This document shows positions 52,601-59,751 of a stretch of 64,000 nucleotides of DNA, piece after piece. Under the pieces are notes generated by a model. The model was given only the letters and a program-made list of their open reading frames with translations. It was not told where the DNA came from and did not search any database. The first letter of the stretch is position 1, and each line of letters opens with the position of its first letter. A program made the translations under genes and the position numbers. This stretch comes from Sunxiuqinia indica (GTDB lineage: Bacteria; Bacteroidota; Bacteroidia; Bacteroidales; Prolixibacteraceae), in NCBI RefSeq assembly GCF_009847015.1, contig NZ_WVEM01000003.1, forward strand, positions 366,848-430,847, written 5' to 3'.

Positions 52601-52800
52601 TAGAAGCCGGCTATCACTTGCAGATTTTTAATCGCTGGGGAGAACGTATTTTTGAAGTCCAAAATGGTTTTGAAGGATGGGACGGGAAAACAAAAAACGG
52701 GCAGAATGCTCCGACCGGAGTTTACACCTGGGTGGTTTCGTATCAGGATTTTTTAAACAGAAGCCATCAACAAAGCGGGACGGTAACCTTGGTGTATTAA
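49621..52800 (+). CDS. large T9SS type B cargo protein with C-type lectin and PKD-like domains
   Basis: A 1059-residue secreted protein. Signal peptide 1-19 (VACAQ); a C-type lectin-like domain about 138-295 (EHFYKYVSSRGISWTEAKKEAEERN to DYAHINQ, PQGYIVEFGG) that may bind sugar; Ig/PKD-like repeats about 310-960 with recurrent CxG and YxWNFDxG/YYWDFGD motifs; and the gliding-motility-type C-terminal domain (FPPNAFSPNSS, LQIFNRWGERIFEVQN, GWDGKTKNGQNAPTGVYTWVV) that targets it to the type IX system. Two PorP/SprF genes follow tail to tail, as usual for type B cargo. Probable adhesin. Confidence 0.93.
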   Translation: MKTTILTFTFLFFLSVACAQTDVLQIQSVNPDAIDYCTGVVKLGKRVGIQGPEIEGGLKISISNYQVGEDQLSFQETSKIKARWDDATGTLILSGSAAASEYQDAVQNIEYTNLASSPTNGIRRISITLKDVDYLPETEHFYKYVSSRGISWTEAKKEAEERNYFGLQGYLVTILSRVENDFVWTKVNGVGWIGASDEENEGEWKWVTGPDPGILFWRGTYNGGSRIDGRFSFWSNGEPNNSYANLNGGLGEDYAHINQNPSQPSKSWNDLRNEGDGSSSEYYYPQGYIVEFGGMPNDPEVSLSAVLDINVWNIDFDDQQDITICQNQEIRLNHEFAGNYEWTPTTGLDDPYKSNPLAAPTDTTIYKVVSRNGTCVDSAVFKVNVKPSPKLDLGGDQNICKGSIIELDAGSHDFYNWNTGDDQRSITVTETGAYKVQVGNSFSCFTEQEVAITFHPYPVIDLADTDTLFCDQKTGEVKIEVDHGNVEWQPISSGLSFGSLNSAQSVAEVANYGTYKTKVSVESTYGCTTNDSLNLSFYNIPTSEFSIDETECYGYNLEVMYEGDGTGDATYNWFFLDSVYASGVGITDLTVALGFESHDKRDLGLLVSEGGCLSDTTWQHINVIPNLKIVVADDEDCEPFLVDFSAETTEPVSEFYWDYGDGGVGRGQTSTYTYAEDDTYDVGLLIVSDEGCENYGLIEELIKVRPIPSVETNLDPDSCFGHTIEVRYMGSANPQDTYHWDLSDLDSNEILEDPGTGQGPFEISLNNKPESTISLQITTEFGCESDEREFSFKRKPWIQLVANPLEGCPPLDVSFQALPLDSVDALTYSWNFDQGNGYQPAADQLMNTFSTPDHEFDISAIAKSSVTNCVDTAWLDTAVRVFPKPTASFRADTTEVSIVRPNFEFENRSENAQNYYWDFGDSVGYSTDFEPTYSFDEMGWFDVELIAENEFLCTDTAYQEVLVAFDRIFPPNAFSPNSSNALNQQFLLAPEGILEAGYHLQIFNRWGERIFEVQNGFEGWDGKTKNGQNAPTGVYTWVVSYQDFLNRSHQQSGTVTLVY

Positions 52801-53771
52801 AGAGAAGGAATGAGTATCGCTTTACGGCTATTGTGTGCTTCTCCGAAGAAAAAAGTGAGCGAAAACTCATGGGAGCCGCTGGAGTAATTGGCAAGTTTTG
52901 ACAAGGTATAGTCGTAACTATAACCAATTTTAAACTGATTTTTCATCACTCCAAACATCAGAATCACAGCATCAGGATGAACGCCTATATTCTGACGATA
53001 CCACACTCCCCCGGATAAGGACTTCTCTAAAATGTACATGCCCAGGCTGACTTGTGAAAATGCCCCTTGTTGTTGAAAAATAATATTGGGCGACAGTGTA
53101 AATTCGCGGGATAAAAGCCCCCGGTGAAGTTTATGCGTGCGCGAACCTGCGTGAAATGTAAACTTCATGGGAAGTTTGCCTTTTTGGTCACCTTCAATGA
53201 TCGATTCGTTTGGTTGAGTTAAATGAGATAGACTAAATCCAAAGAAGAATGAATCGTATTGCCCCAATGTACCCAATCCAAAATCAGGATAGAGGATGCT
53301 TGAATTTTCAGGTTGTTCCTGTTCTCCCGGGAAAGTATGTCCGTTCAGTTGGTCAATCATATCAGGGAAAATGAGTCGACCATAATCCAGTTTTTTATAG
53401 GCCACGCCAGCCTGTAGGCCGACATCAAAAAACAGACGTTCACTCACCTTGATGTGGTGTGAATAGAAAAATGACCCGGATGAAGTCTGAACAAGTCCGT
53501 TGAGTTCGGTACTTTGATGAAACTGTATTCCTAAACCACCATTCAGTTTTTTGAAATATTGATCGTAGGACAGACTGTAATTAACAAAGGTATTTCCTTT
53601 TTGAGGCCATTGATTGCGATAGTTAATAATCACTCGTGGTCGCTCCGAAGTTCCCGTGAACCCTGGATTTAAGTATATCGGATTGGCATAAAACTGAGAG
53701 TATTCAGCATCCTGTCCCCGGGCATGGGAAAACAGGCTGAGCAATAGAATTAAAAATGAAGCCTTTTTCAC
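52797..53771 (-). CDS. PorP/SprF family T9SS outer-membrane protein
   Basis: A 324-residue beta-barrel protein with a signal peptide (1-19, HARGQ) and the PorP/SprF opening DAEYSQFYANPIYLNPGFTGT. SprF-type proteins sit beside type B cargo genes and are needed for the attachment of that cargo. Overlaps the cargo gene's stop codon by 4 bases, convergent. Likely partner of the 49621-52800 protein. Confidence 0.93.
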   Translation of the reverse strand: MKKASFLILLLSLFSHARGQDAEYSQFYANPIYLNPGFTGTSERPRVIINYRNQWPQKGNTFVNYSLSYDQYFKKLNGGLGIQFHQSTELNGLVQTSSGSFFYSHHIKVSERLFFDVGLQAGVAYKKLDYGRLIFPDMIDQLNGHTFPGEQEQPENSSILYPDFGLGTLGQYDSFFFGFSLSHLTQPNESIIEGDQKGKLPMKFTFHAGSRTHKLHRGLLSREFTLSPNIIFQQQGAFSQVSLGMYILEKSLSGGVWYRQNIGVHPDAVILMFGVMKNQFKIGYSYDYTLSKLANYSSGSHEFSLTFFFGEAHNSRKAILIPSL

Positions 53772-53885
53772 GTGCGATTAGTCCTGGTTTATTGGTTGGC
53801 TCGTAAAAGTAATATTAAAGTTTGAAGATTGTAGAATAGAAATCGAAGGCTGTTTTAAAACACCCGTATTTTGGTTTATAAGCCT

Positions 53886-54857
53886 TTATAAGTTCCGGAT
53901 AATACCGGGTATCGGAATCCCATATCGCTTAAGTTCCGGGAAAATAATCCGAAGGCTGATGCTGTGCATAAATGTTCCAAATTCGCCGGTGTCGTTAAGG
54001 ATGGATGCCAGATAATTCACTTTAAAGTATTCAAAATCGATACCTGTATTTATTGAAAAGCGGGTGTTCCCCGAGTCAAAGTTCGGTAGAAAACCAATGC
54101 CCATTTCAAATTTCTTTCGCTGTACTGTTACTCCGGTAAATAACTGCTTGGTTTCGTTGCCAACATGAATGACCAAACGTGGTCGGATCATGTAGGCTTT
54201 AGATAGTAAATCACGATGCTTGTAGGTGAAAATCTTCTCGGCATGAATTATCAGGTCGTAGGCTTTAACATCAAATTCATCCGTGTAAGGATTTGTAAAA
54301 AAGGATTGCCTGTACTTTGCAGATAGTCCGACACTTCCATGATAGTCTGTTAGTAGAATACCTCCGCCAACAATAAATTCGGATGACCGATAAAGAGAAG
54401 TTCCCGGAGCATAGGCTGTGTGCTCTCTGGTGTCGATTAAATTATCAAGGTGAAATAAGCTGTACTCTTTTAAGGGTTGATGAAAGCCAAGGGTTACTGA
54501 TGGAATTAGAAAGGTCTCGTGCCCCTTGGGAAGGTATTTCGCAGCAGCGATTTCAAAAAATGGAACAAATATATTTTGAGTATAGTCCATTTGAGCTCCA
54601 CCGATGAAGCCAAGTCCTAACGAACGTTTTTTTATAAAAAAGTCATGGCTCAGGTATCTTAAGTATGATTTCGTGTCTGTTCTCCGGGTGCTAACCGGCG
54701 ATATAATTAATCGATCTCCTTTTGTGGCTCCCACGTATGAGGGGTTCAACAGAATTGGAATGTGATATTGCTGAATATCGGCAAATTCCTGTGAGTGAAC
54801 CGGCCTGCATGTAAGTAAGAATAAAAGTAAAACGATTGAGAGCCTGAATATAATCAC
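53886..54857 (-). CDS. second PorP/SprF-like protein, GTG start
   Basis: A 323-residue beta-barrel protein with a signal peptide (1-22, HSQEF) and the family pattern IQQYHIPILLNPSYVGAT, HDFFIKKRSLGLGFIGGAQ, GSVGLSAKYRQSF. More divergent than its neighbour (53772) and encoded just upstream of it on the same strand, 114 nt apart, so the pair may be paralogues or serve one cargo. The start is GTG 54857; no in-frame ATG precedes the signal peptide. Confidence 0.85.
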   Translation of the reverse strand: MIIFRLSIVLLLFLLTCRPVHSQEFADIQQYHIPILLNPSYVGATKGDRLIISPVSTRRTDTKSYLRYLSHDFFIKKRSLGLGFIGGAQMDYTQNIFVPFFEIAAAKYLPKGHETFLIPSVTLGFHQPLKEYSLFHLDNLIDTREHTAYAPGTSLYRSSEFIVGGGILLTDYHGSVGLSAKYRQSFFTNPYTDEFDVKAYDLIIHAEKIFTYKHRDLLSKAYMIRPRLVIHVGNETKQLFTGVTVQRKKFEMGIGFLPNFDSGNTRFSINTGIDFEYFKVNYLASILNDTGEFGTFMHSISLRIIFPELKRYGIPIPGIIRNL

Positions 54858-54967
54858 GTTTTGTTCGGTTTCCTTAGATGAATATATAGCAATATAACAT
54901 ATTTCAAAACGAACAGTTCTTTCAATCGTATCGGATTTCCCGTTAATTCTTTCTTAAGTCTTTTACT

Positions 54968-55516
54968 TTAATATGCTAGTGGTTCAATTCCACGCTCAAA
55001 AGCGGGCAGAAAGTCCAGTAAATCGTGCATCAGTTGTTTTTGTTGATCGTCGGCTTCCAACATTGCTCTCTTTAGCTTTTCACTTTCCTTATCGGCAATT
55101 TCTTTTGAAATTTTACCCGACATATTTGTAATAACGGTGTACGCTTCAAATGCAATTTCTAAATCATTTTCAATAACAAGGTCAACAAACAAGGAAAGAT
55201 GATGGCTGTAATCCAGACCGTTTTCCCAGCAAGCACTAACCAACTGCTGCCGTTCGTTGGCATACTTTTTATTTTCGATAGCTTCAATGATCAGGGGGAT
55301 GGCATCACTTTGTTTTAACTCAGCCAACAGCCGAAAAATGCATGTTTTGATCTCCGGATTGTCTGAAGCATGCAACAACTCGATCAAGATAGGAACATAG
55401 CCTGCATGGCCCTTCTCCTTCAATTCCGAAATCGCTTCGATCGCGGTGTCCGTATTCTCCGATTTTAAGCGGTTTAAGGTTGTCTTATCTATTTTATTTG
55501 AGTTTTCTGTGGTCAT
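54968..55516 (-). CDS. HEAT-repeat-like helical protein
   Basis: A 182-residue all-helical protein with HEAT-like repeats (TAIEAISELKEKGHAGYVPILIELLHASDNPEIKTCIFRLLAELKQSDAIPLIIEAIENK). No signal peptide. It probably acts as a protein-protein scaffold in the cytosol. Unknown function. Confidence 0.8.
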   Translation of the reverse strand: MTTENSNKIDKTTLNRLKSENTDTAIEAISELKEKGHAGYVPILIELLHASDNPEIKTCIFRLLAELKQSDAIPLIIEAIENKKYANERQQLVSACWENGLDYSHHLSLFVDLVIENDLEIAFEAYTVITNMSGKISKEIADKESEKLKRAMLEADDQQKQLMHDLLDFLPAFERGIEPLAY

Positions 55517-55600
55517 AACAATTGTATTTTGAGTGCAAATTTAATATTTCCCAAAGAATAATGGGAACGGTTTGTTGCCCGGTTTATTGAATCGAATACT

Positions 55601-55608
55601 TACATTTG
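55601..55608 (+). promoter_or_regulatory. -7 box of the MATE gene
   Basis: TACATTTG; a TTG lies 23 nt upstream (55575-55577), slightly far. The GTG/TTG codon at 55606 overlaps it, so ATG 55624 is the likelier start. Confidence 0.5.
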
Positions 55609-55623
55609 TGCTCAGTTTTTTTT

Positions 55624-56973
55624 ATGGATAGAACAAAAGAGTTGGGCGAGGGCCGTATTCCTCGGTTAATGTTAAAATATTTTATTCCTGCATTTATCGG
55701 AGTATTTGTAAATGCGCTTTATAATATAGTCGACCGTATTTTTATTGGCCAGGGAGTTAGCGCTGTCGCATTGAGTGCGGTTTCGGTCATCTTTCCGGTT
55801 ATGCTGATTATGATTGCGTTCGGAATGTTGATTGGTATTGGTGCCGGTGTGTTAGTGTCAATCAATATGGGACGACGCGATATGGACCGGGCAGAGCGCG
55901 TATTGGGGAATAGCTTTCTGATGATGATTCTGGCTTCCGGCTTGATCTCGTTGATCGGCTTTCTGATAAAAGCACCCATGCTGAAGATGTTTGGTGCTAC
56001 AGCAGAAACAGTCGGGTATGCAAACGACTATCTGAATATCATTTTAGTTGGAGTCATTTTTCAGGTCGTTGGGTTTTCGTTGAACAACGTGATTCGAAGT
56101 GAGGGAAACGCCAAAATAGCCATGTATTCGATGATATTGAGTGCTGGCCTAAACATTATCTTAGACCCCATATTTATTTTTGTTTTTGACCTTGGAGTAA
56201 AAGGAGCTGCTTATGCTACGGTCATCTCAATGATGTCACTATCCGTTTGGGTGCTGCTTCATTTTAACAGTAAGCGTTCGGTTGTTAAGCTGAGGGCGAA
56301 ATATATCCGGTTAGATCCGGAGATTATGAAAGAGATTCTATTGATTGGAATGGCTCCGTTTTTTATGCAAACAGCCAACTCTGCTGTGCAAGCGCTTATT
56401 AACACAAAGCTTATTCAGTTTGGAGGCGACTTGGCTGTTGGGGCAATGGGAATTGTAAATTCAGTTGTCACGCTGATCATCATGTCCATTGTAGCCATTA
56501 ATATGGCCTCGCAACCAATTATCGGGTTTAATTTTGGAGCACAGTCCGGCGGTCGGGTAAAAGAGACTTTGCGACTTGCTATGATCTCAGCCACCGTCAT
56601 TTCCGTCATTTCCTTTATTGCTGTTGAGTCGATACCCGGTTTTATTGTTCGCTTTTTTAATGATTCGGATCCACAGCTTTTGAGCTTGGGTAGGCAGGGG
56701 TTGAGGATCGGACTTTTGGCTTTGCCGGTTGTTGGATTTCAGGTTGTAGTCGGGAATTTCTTCCAATCGGTTGGCAAAGCTAAGATAGCCACTCTGTTAA
56801 CCTTACTTCGCCAGGTGATTGTGCTTATTCCACTCCTTTTTATCCTTCCAACGTATTTCGGGTTAACAGGAATATGGATTTCAATGCCAATTGCTGATAC
56901 TTGCTCAGCCTTAATTGTGACTTTTTTTATTAGCCGTGAGTGGCGGAAAATTGATCAGACTGCAACAAGGTAA
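55624..56973 (+). CDS. MATE family multidrug efflux transporter
   Basis: A 449-residue membrane protein with twelve predicted helices in two pseudo-symmetric halves, e.g. YFIPAFIGVFVNALYNIVDRIFIGQGV and MILSAGLNIILDPIFIFVF, the MatE signature NNVIRSEGNAKIAMYSM. It exchanges Na+ or H+ for drugs or metabolites. Lies at the border of the accessory region; no terminator is obvious after it. Confidence 0.93.
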   Translation: MDRTKELGEGRIPRLMLKYFIPAFIGVFVNALYNIVDRIFIGQGVSAVALSAVSVIFPVMLIMIAFGMLIGIGAGVLVSINMGRRDMDRAERVLGNSFLMMILASGLISLIGFLIKAPMLKMFGATAETVGYANDYLNIILVGVIFQVVGFSLNNVIRSEGNAKIAMYSMILSAGLNIILDPIFIFVFDLGVKGAAYATVISMMSLSVWVLLHFNSKRSVVKLRAKYIRLDPEIMKEILLIGMAPFFMQTANSAVQALINTKLIQFGGDLAVGAMGIVNSVVTLIIMSIVAINMASQPIIGFNFGAQSGGRVKETLRLAMISATVISVISFIAVESIPGFIVRFFNDSDPQLLSLGRQGLRIGLLALPVVGFQVVVGNFFQSVGKAKIATLLTLLRQVIVLIPLLFILPTYFGLTGIWISMPIADTCSALIVTFFISREWRKIDQTATR

Positions 56974-57202
56974 AACAGACTCCTGTTTCTAAGGGGCAAG
57001 GTAAACTATTACGGAAAATCTATGGCGTTGTGAAGAGTAAAACTCCGTATAGGCAAGACTATATCTGTTTCGATCCCATGCAAAGGAAAAGTGACGAAAT
57101 GCCAGTTGTTGTCAAAACCTGACAGATATCGAGTGGAAGTGCTGCATTATACTGTACGGTAAGTTAAGTACCATTTTTACTTTACTTACAATTGTGAACC
57201 AG
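56974..57202. other. 229 bases without recognisable gene
   Basis: Between the MATE gene and an IS3 fragment. Nothing recognisable; it begins the junk-like border of the cassette region. No promoter pattern or hairpin of note. Confidence 0.5.
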
Positions 57203-57298
57203 ATGAGAAAAAAGTTTGACAAAGAGTTCAAGAAAAAAGCAGTAGAACTTTCCTATGCAAGAGGCAGTGCTAAAATTGAAAATGAAGTAGTTCTATGA
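57203..57298 (+). pseudogene. truncated IS3-family OrfA fragment
   Basis: ATG 57203 opens a 31-residue frame, MRKKFDKEFKKKAVELSYARG then a short SAKIENEVVL, ending in TGA. The start matches the N-terminal helix-turn-helix of IS3-family OrfA; the rest of OrfA (recognition helix onward) is missing, with an internal deletion just after SYARG. A decayed insertion sequence, which ends 15 nt before an intron stub. Confidence 0.7.
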
Positions 57299-57313
57299 AA
57301 GGAAATTAAAACC

Positions 57314-57330
57314 CAGCGGGCTATTCGATT
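57314..57330 (+). mobile_element. 3' stub of a group II intron
   Basis: CAGCGGGCTATTCGATT is nearly identical to the last bases of the intron at 58050-58517 (GCGGGCTATTCGATT shared), including the GGCT-A-TTC side of domain VI with the bulged A. The 5' part is lost, apparently cut off by the IS3 remnant. Confidence 0.6.
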
Positions 57331-57349
57331 GGCGGTTCGTTGTTTGTTC

Positions 57350-57898
57350 TCATTCGGTAGTTACATTTTCTATCTTTTTAATCATTTTTTTCAGTGTCTT
57401 TTTTACGATTAACTGATGAATTGGTTTAACTGGCAAAAAATAAATTCTCCCAAAAATATTTTTGTATTCAATCATTGTTGTTATCATTATTTTCTTTTTT
57501 TCTATGTCATTATTTTTGCAGTCAAGTAATAATGAAACGCTGAAACTAAGGTGTTTGTCGTCATCGCCTAAAACAAGTTCATTTTCAGTTTTTGCATACA
57601 CTTTAAAAATGTCGAGTTGTTCCCCCGCTTGGAATTTAAAATTATCAGGATTCCTTGCTTCATCAGTCAGCTGTTCAGAAGTTTTCAATCCAAATACACC
57701 AACAACTTTATCCCTAATCAATATTAAACTGTCAGCCCATTTAGGACCACTGGTTAGAAATAATTTTCCGATACTAATTATATCATTATCAGGCCTGATA
57801 ATTAAGTTCTGACTCTGAAAACTATCAATATAGTGGAATGATTTCTCATCCTTTTTCAGAATTGAATAATCGGGAATTTTGTTCTGTTTTATTATCAT
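57350..57898 (-). CDS. DUF2867 domain protein, cassette-borne
   Basis: A 182-residue soluble protein whose IDSFQSQNLIIRPDNDIISIGKLFLTSGPKWADSLILIRDKVVGVFGLKTSEQL start and PVKPIHQLIVKKTLKKMIKKI end match DUF2867. Function unknown. First gene of the cassette-like array on the minus strand. Its last codons (GTA ACT ACC GAA TGA) contain the ACTACCG core that recurs at the boundaries. No promoter seen. Confidence 0.75.
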   Translation of the reverse strand: MIIKQNKIPDYSILKKDEKSFHYIDSFQSQNLIIRPDNDIISIGKLFLTSGPKWADSLILIRDKVVGVFGLKTSEQLTDEARNPDNFKFQAGEQLDIFKVYAKTENELVLGDDDKHLSFSVSLLLDCKNNDIEKKKIMITTMIEYKNIFGRIYFLPVKPIHQLIVKKTLKKMIKKIENVTTE

Positions 57899-57920
57899 CT
57901 ATTATTTATGTTTTTGCAAT

Positions 57921-58049
57921 GACCGCCAACGGCACGCATATGCAAAGTTGGCGATTGTGTAGCACTTTCCCGTCAAACCGCTAAGCTGTTTGACGGGGTT
58001 ACAAACTTTGATATTAAGTACTTTGCCTGCCATTACTTATACATTTTGT
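57921..58049. repeat. Cassette boundary palindrome B (left part, interrupted by intron 1)
   Basis: Starts GACCGCCAACGGC and contains the perfect stem CCCGTCAAA/TTTGACGGG around CCGCTAAGCTG, with further GCAAAGT/ACTTTGC pairing. It ends against the first base of the group II intron. Confidence 0.65.
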
Positions 58050-58517
58050 GTGTACCCAGCATGAGCATGTGCACACTTTACTGAGCTCTGAAAAAATGTT
58101 TAAAATAAAAATTTTCTTGTGTTAAACAGTAGGGTTGTGCATGAAATTATTCCAGAGGGTGTAAGTCTCTTACGGGTGGGGGTAACGCCCCGAACCGTAA
58201 GTAGGCTGCAAGGTGGTTGACTGTGAGGTCAGCACTGAAGGAAGCAGGATGAGCCGTCACCGAAAAGGCGGAGGACTCACCAAAAAGCTGAAGGGCTGAA
58301 CGATACGTTGCTCAAAATTCGAGAGGGAGGTTTAAACCTCGAGTTTTCCATCCCTATCTTAAACTACAGCAAAGGTCTAAAGGAGAAAAGAGCTTTAGGC
58401 TGATACGTAACGAACCGCCGTATATGTTCCCGAGCTATTGCGAAGGGAAGGAGCGTAGCTCGCTTACGTACAGTGGTGTGAAAGCCTCTCCCTGCTAGCG
58501 TGGCGGGCTATTCGATT
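58050..58517 (+). mobile_element. ORF-less group II intron, copy 1
   Basis: 468 nt. It begins GTGTACCCAGCATGAGC (copy 2: GTGTGCCCAGCATGAGC, the GUGYG consensus) and ends TATTCGATT. A domain I-like region contains AGGTGGTTGAC and AGCACTGAAGGAAGC. The end has domain V-like CCGCCGTATA...TACGTACAGTGGTGTG and domain VI, where GAA-AGCC pairs with GGCT-A-TTC, leaving a bulged A near the 3' end as in lariat-forming introns. No reverse transcriptase ORF. Antisense to neighbouring genes and set inside a boundary palindrome. Confidence 0.75.
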
Positions 58518-58528
58518 GTGTATAGCTT

Positions 58529-58951
58529 TTATTTATAAAATTCTCGTTCATCTACTTTAATTGTCGTTAATTCAACTGTATGTCCATCTATGTCCTTTGT
58601 GTATATTGAATCAAAGTAATGATGGTCTTGAATATTAAACTCCAAATTTAGTTCGATATATCTTTTTTTAGCTTTTTCAAAATTTTCATTTGTCACATTA
58701 AATGCAAAATGGTCAATCTTTACATTTTTTGAAGTTGGTTCAAGTTTAGTGTCAGTTGTATTGGCTGGAAACAATGCGATTCCTGATTTTCCTGCAAGTA
58801 AAAATATTGGAAAGTCTCCCCATTCAGGTAATTGATATCGTTTCAGTCCCAACACTTTTTCATACCAAGCTGCAGAAGCTTCCATATCAGCAACTCGAAT
58901 TGCGACATGGTCTAAAAAATTAATTTCCATTTTATGCTCTTTATCTGTCAT
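58529..58951 (-). CDS. VOC/glyoxalase family protein, cassette-borne
   Basis: A 140-residue vicinal-oxygen-chelate protein with the paired beta-alpha-beta-beta-beta units: FLDHVAIRVADMEASAAWYEKVLGLKRY, then KIDHFAFNVTNENFEKAKKRY and a third DIDGHTVELTT. The metal residues (His in DHVAI, Glu in VELTT) are visible. Substrate unknown; relatives detoxify or resist antibiotics. A second ATG at 58930 would remove seven residues. Ends just before the intron. Confidence 0.85.
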   Translation of the reverse strand: MTDKEHKMEINFLDHVAIRVADMEASAAWYEKVLGLKRYQLPEWGDFPIFLLAGKSGIALFPANTTDTKLEPTSKNVKIDHFAFNVTNENFEKAKKRYIELNLEFNIQDHHYFDSIYTKDIDGHTVELTTIKVDEREFYK

Positions 58952-58977
58952 TTTTCAAATTACACACAACGGCAGTC

Positions 58978-59076
58978 TGTCTGAAAAGTAAAATTAAGCC
59001 ATTGAGGTTTCAATATTTCATTCTTATTAAAGCCAGCTACCCAAATAATTCTTTCATGGAAAGAGGTATTTAGACA
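58978..59076. mobile_element. 99-bp MITE derived from an IS3-family element
   Basis: Starts TGTCTGAAAAG and ends TTTAGACA, flanked by a direct GTC duplication (58975-58977 and 59077-59079). Its first 90 bases are identical to the end of the IS3 element at 63786, and only the last 9 come from the other end. This is an internal-deletion derivative. Confidence 0.8.
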
Positions 59077-59260
59077 GTCTGACAGTTTATGTAAGTGGAG
59101 TGCGGGATTGAAAGTGATGAACTTTCAATTACGCACGGAGCCAATTCGTTTATTCATATTTTCATTTTTTACGCCAATCGTCAAAGACGAATTGGCGGTG
59201 TTGCAACGAAGAGCTGCGGTTGAATTGCCCGCTGAAACCCGCATTACATTTACACTTTAT
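59077..59260. repeat. Cassette boundary palindrome C (split by the MITE and intron 2)
   Basis: With the MITE taken out, the site runs from ACAACGGCAGTC (58965-58977) to AGCGGTAG (59737-59744). Arms pair TGCGGG with CCCGCA and GTAAGT with ACATTTAC, with smaller hairpins inside (CCAATCG..CGAATTGG). Confidence 0.6.
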
Positions 59261-59736
59261 GTGTGCCCAGCATGAGCATGTGCACACTTTACTGAAAGCT
59301 CTGAATAAATGTTGAAAATACAAATTTTCTTGTGTTAAATAGTAGGGTTATGCATGAAATTATTCCAGAGGGTGTAAGTCTCTTACGGGTGGGGGTAACG
59401 CCCCGAACCGTAAGTAGGCTGCAAGGTGGTTGACCGTGAGGTCAGCACTGAAGGAAGCAGGACGAGCCGTCACCGAAAAGGCAGAGGACTCACCAAAAAG
59501 CTGAAGGGCTGAACGATACGTTGCTCAAAATTCGAGAGGGAGGTTTAAACCTCGAGTTTTCCAGCCCTATCTTAAACTACAGCAAAGGTCTAAAGGAGAA
59601 AAGAGCTTTAGGCTGATACGTAACGAACCGCCGTATATGTTCCCGAGCTATTGCGAAGGGAAGGAGCGTAGCTCGCTTACGTACGCTGGTGTCGAGAGGT
59701 GAAGCAGTCATTTGGCTGTCATCCACCTACTCGATT
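59261..59736 (+). mobile_element. ORF-less group II intron, copy 2
   Basis: 476 nt, nearly identical to copy 1 until domain VI. The 5' end is GTGTGCCCAGCATGAGC (GUGYG), the 3' end CACCTACTCGATT. Domain VI pairs GAG-AGGTG with CACCT-A-CTC, again with a bulged A. The sequence differs from copy 1 at almost every base of the helix but the pairing is preserved. The D5-like stem has one base changed (CGCTGG versus CAGTGG in copy 1). It splits the cassette-end core, ACTTTAT | AGCGGTAG. No RT gene. Confidence 0.78.
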
Positions 59737-59751
59737 AGCGGTAGTGGTTAA

